64,000 nucleotides of DNA from contig WBMV01008245.1 of the NCBI GenBank assembly GCA_013396655.1, positions 1 to 64,000 on the forward strand. Reading direction: 5' to 3'. Positions 60,890 through 64,000 of the stretch are shown here, piece by piece (position 1 is the stretch's first letter; each line of letters begins with the position of its first letter). The stretch comes from Campylorhamphus procurvoides (Eukaryota; Chordata; Aves; Passeriformes; Dendrocolaptidae). Position numbers and translations under genes: made by a program. Under the pieces are notes generated by a model. It ran no database searches, was not told where the DNA came from, and saw nothing but the letters and a program-made list of their open reading frames with translations.

Positions 60890-63800
60890 ATGAGCTGCAG
60901 CAGGTACCCCGTGGATGTGAAGGCTGTGGGCTTCATGCAATGCAGAAAGCAGAAGGTACATTAATTTTGTTGTTGTTGTTGTCATTGTGGTTGTTTCTCC
61001 TTAAATCAATTAGGAAACTAGAGGGTTTGGGATTTATTCTTCCAGGGGTATGTTTGCTCATTCCCTGCAGCATTGGGATTTGAGCCTTGGGATCTGGGAC
61101 AAAGGGATTTCTGTAATGGGCTTAATATCATGAGAAAATTATTATCTTGGATTTTGTTCTCTTTCTGTCACAGTGCCATAAAATTCTACTGATTTCTGTA
61201 GTGATTATCCATTTGGAACCCTAAAATTAGAGAGAGATTTTTGTAGGTTTAATGTTTATTTTTTTAATATGATACTCTCAGCCTGAAGCTCAGCCACAGC
61301 TCCTGGCAAATGCTGATTGTCTGAAAGCATCTGAAATGGAACACTGAGATTAAATTGCATTTCTTTTCCTTTTTCTTTCCCCAGAACTACATGATGTTTG
61401 TGTCTTGGTCAGACCAGAACAACATCCTCATCTACCGGACATTTGAAGACTTTAAGAAATTCCATGTAAGTGAATTTTCAGATCCTGAAATGTCAGGATT
61501 CCAGTCCTGGGCAGGAGGAAGGAGCCCAGCAATGTGTCAGGGCTGTGAGGAATCACTGTTCTCTCCTCCTTGCTTTTAGAAAGAGCTGAAGAGAAAATTC
61601 CCTATGGAAAGTGGCTTGCTCAGGAGTTTGCCCAGGTTTAAAGGTAAGAACAGGAAAGGGTGTGGGTGTTGGGCAGGAAAGGGGGTGGGTGAGCACATAC
61701 TGTTTTCAGGCAAAAGATGCTGCTCCAAAGACATCCAGATCCACTGTTGTCTTACACCAACTGTGCCCTTGTTATTTTAAAGGTGTAAAAATGCAGCACA
61801 GGAAGGGTGGGAAGCTGAACAGGTGCCTGGAGATCCTGAAACTCTTGGAAACCTACTCCCAGGAGCTGCTGAAAATGGATATGAAAATCTCCCGGAGTGA
61901 AGACGTGAATGAGTTTTTCAAGGCACAGACCCAAGACCTCGATCCCTCCTTTCCTGAAAACAGGTGTGAAATCTGAGTTGTATTTTTGGTTTGTTCATGA
62001 AACAGAAATGTTATGAAATATGGGTGGAAGAGAAACCCCAGGGCAGCAGAGCAGGGAGGTTCTTCAGTCTGGGTTTATGCTATCTCTGATGTCTCAAGCT
62101 TTTCTTAACTACTGCATAAATGATTTTACCAAAATCAATACTAAACTCAACCTTCCACGTGAGTTTTTGATGTGACACTTTATTTTCCAGTGTTGTGATC
62201 ATGCCCTCAGAATTCAGAAGGGAAAAGAAGCACCAGCCCAGCTCCATCACCCTTCCCCAGGCGTCCCAGAGCTACCGCTGCCTCGAGAGCTTTGAAACCA
62301 AAGACACCAAGAACAAGACATTCACAGTGGCCCAGAAGGAAATTGTTGAAGTGTTAATCAAGGACATGACTGGTATGTTTGAGGGGATTCCTCAGTGTCA
62401 GGGCTGGAGGGGCAGATGGGTTCACAGCTCAGCAAATGCCAAGGTGGCATCAGGGCTGCAGGTGTTTGTACTTGTGTGCTTACCTGTGGGGACAAGAATG
62501 TCCCTCCTCTCTTGTGTCCCTTATCCAGGGATTATTGTCCTCTATCAACTTTCAGGCTGTTAAAAACTGGGTATTTTGCTCCTTGTAGGGTGGTGGCTGG
62601 TGGAAAATGCAGACAAGCAGATTGCCTGGTTCCCAGCCTCATACCTGGAAGAGCTTGATTTCCACGAGGACTTCCAGAATGCCTTTAGCTCAAATGAGGA
62701 GGGTAAGTTTGATCCTGGCTCTCTGGGACACCATATTCTTGCTTCAAAAAATGAGATCTGCAAAACCCCAGCACTTTAAACATTGCTTGGAGTCCCCACC
62801 TGGATCTCTGGAGCTTTGACTCTTCTGGTCAGCTCTGCCATGGCATCACAGAATGGTTTGGGTCGGAAAGGACCTTTCAAGGTCATCCAGTCCCACCCCC
62901 TGCCATGGGCAGGGACACCTTCCACTAGCCCAGATTGCTTCAAGCCCCTTCCAACCTGGCTTTGGACACCTCCAGGGATGGGGCAGCCACAGCTTCTCTG
63001 GGCACCCTGTGCCAGGGCCTGCCCACCCTTGTTTCAAAAAATGCCTTTCCCTTGTATCCAACCTAAATCAATCAGATGGGGTCCCTGAGCACACCAGTCC
63101 CTCTCAGGGACACCTGCCTCACAGCTGAGCTGCTCTGTCAGGATGGGGCATTTCCTCTGCAGGGCAAACCCAAGCTCCCCCTGCTCCCACAGGCAGCCTG
63201 TACTTCGTGGGGCAGGCCTATGAGGCTCAGAAGGCAGATGAGCTCTCCCTGCACAGCGGGGTGGTCGTGGAGGTGCTCAGGAGATCCGACAACGGCTGGT
63301 GGCTCATCAGGTAAGGAGGCCTTTCCAAAGTCCTGCTTCCCAAGGAGCTGGGGTCCTGCTGCAGGTGCTGCTTGCCTGCTCTTCTCCATGTGGGATACAC
63401 AGGAGCACCCATGAGCAGAATGTCCTTGACTAGGGATGATTTCCCAGTCCTCACACCCTGTGTACAGCACAGGGCTGGGCCCTCACCTGCTCTGCTTCCT
63501 CCCCTTGGTCCAAGCTGGCTGAAGGGCTCCTCTCAGTGTTCCTTCCATCCCTGCCCTCAGGTACAATGGGAGCACAGGCTACATGCCCTCCATGTGCCTC
63601 CGGCCCTACAAGAATCCTCACCACAAGCTCCAGACCATCATCAGCTGTGGGCTCAACGTTTCCACCCCAAACCTCTGCTCCTCCCTGTCGGCCCCCCATT
63701 CCCGGGGGGAGGCCAGGGCACAGCCCAGCGTGCAGCCTGGCTCTTCCTATGGCCCGAGTGAAGAGGATGGGAGCTCTCAGAGGAGCAGATCCAGGTCTCT

Positions 63801-64000
63801 GCCCAGGGCCAGCTCCACCTCAGACCTGCAGTCAGAGAGCTCCTCCCTGAGCTCAGGAAATGACAGTGAGCAGGACGCCCGGCTGAGCTGGAAGCCTGAC
63901 TTGTCCCGCTCTCTGCCCGAAGTGGAGCAGGCCCGGAGCCCCCCTGCCCTGGGCACACACAGCACCAAGTCCCTGTGCCTCACCCCCAGGGACAGGAACG
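60890..64000 (+). CDS. NOXO1: NOXO1, NADPH oxidase organizer 1, 8 coding exons seen, 3' end outside window
   Basis: Exons: 60890-60955, 61385-61465, 61580-61643, 61783-61963, 62191-62372, 62589-62702, 63193-63310, 63561-64000 (open at the edge); 415 codons so far. It scaffolds the NOX1 complex at membranes, binding p22phox through its SH3 pair and NOXA1 through its tail. The PX domain spans residues 5 to about 125, with Arg40 at the same position as the human residue needed for phosphoinositide binding. SH3-A is about 159-213 (GWWLVE, WFPASYL) and SH3-B about 233-284 ([13 protein letters not shown]). The tail after 285 is Ser-rich and includes [17 protein letters not shown] (341-357); it is already longer than the human tail as I recall it. 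Neighbour GFER and the gene order support NOXO1 rather than p47phox. Confidence 0.95.
62840..63075 (-). mobile_element. CR1 LINE 3' fragment in NOXO1 intron 6
   Basis: CAGAATGGTTTGGGTCGGAA to TATCCAACCTAAAT, the reverse-strand 3' end. Confidence 0.92.

Overview
This is animal nuclear DNA, almost certainly from a bird. It has long introns with GT/AG splice sites, CpG-rich promoters, and at least twenty 3'-truncated CR1 LINE fragments of the avian type, several ending in the ATTCTATG tail. The tail-rich CR1 copies resemble those I know from songbirds; the order within birds is inference.

Four protein-coding genes are recognised, in the order ZNF598(+), SYNGR3(-), GFER(-), NOXO1(+). This is the order and relative orientation of the human 16p13.3 block NOXO1-GFER-SYNGR3-ZNF598, read backwards. 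In chicken this block belongs to microchromosome 14 (from memory).

Layout: 1-7100 is non-coding flank with CR1 copies and a striking E-box minisatellite (6131-6655). A CpG promoter (about 7100-7640) leads into ZNF598 (12 coding exons, 7396-19543, 873 aa). Its 3' UTR ends near 21160, tail to tail with the long SYNGR3 3' UTR. SYNGR3 has coding exons at 25470-25679, 27506-27648, 31737-31977 and 40320-40409, and its start codon is lost at a single N (40409). 40410-49680 is intergenic DNA plus the probable GFER 3' UTR. GFER has three coding exons (49681-52051, 191 aa) and two distinctive minisatellites. 52060-60745 is intergenic. NOXO1 starts at 60890, has eight coding exons in view, and is still open at 64000.

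The genes do not form a pathway; they are a conserved neighbourhood. ZNF598 senses collided ribosomes and ubiquitylates 40S proteins. SYNGR3 is a synaptic-vesicle membrane protein. GFER/ALR is the FAD sulfhydryl oxidase of mitochondrial disulfide relay. NOXO1 organises the NOX1 superoxide-producing oxidase.

I found no novel gene system. The points most worth a second look are: a GFER intron-2 minisatellite whose unit copies the authentic exon-2 splice donor; the array of 21 CACCTG E-boxes upstream of ZNF598; an RE1/REST-like site and RFX/NRF1-like sites upstream of SYNGR3 next to the assembly break; and a long Ser/Arg-rich tail on NOXO1 that is absent from my picture of the mammalian protein. 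All coordinates were worked out by hand from the sequence; UTR ends and repeat edges are approximate.
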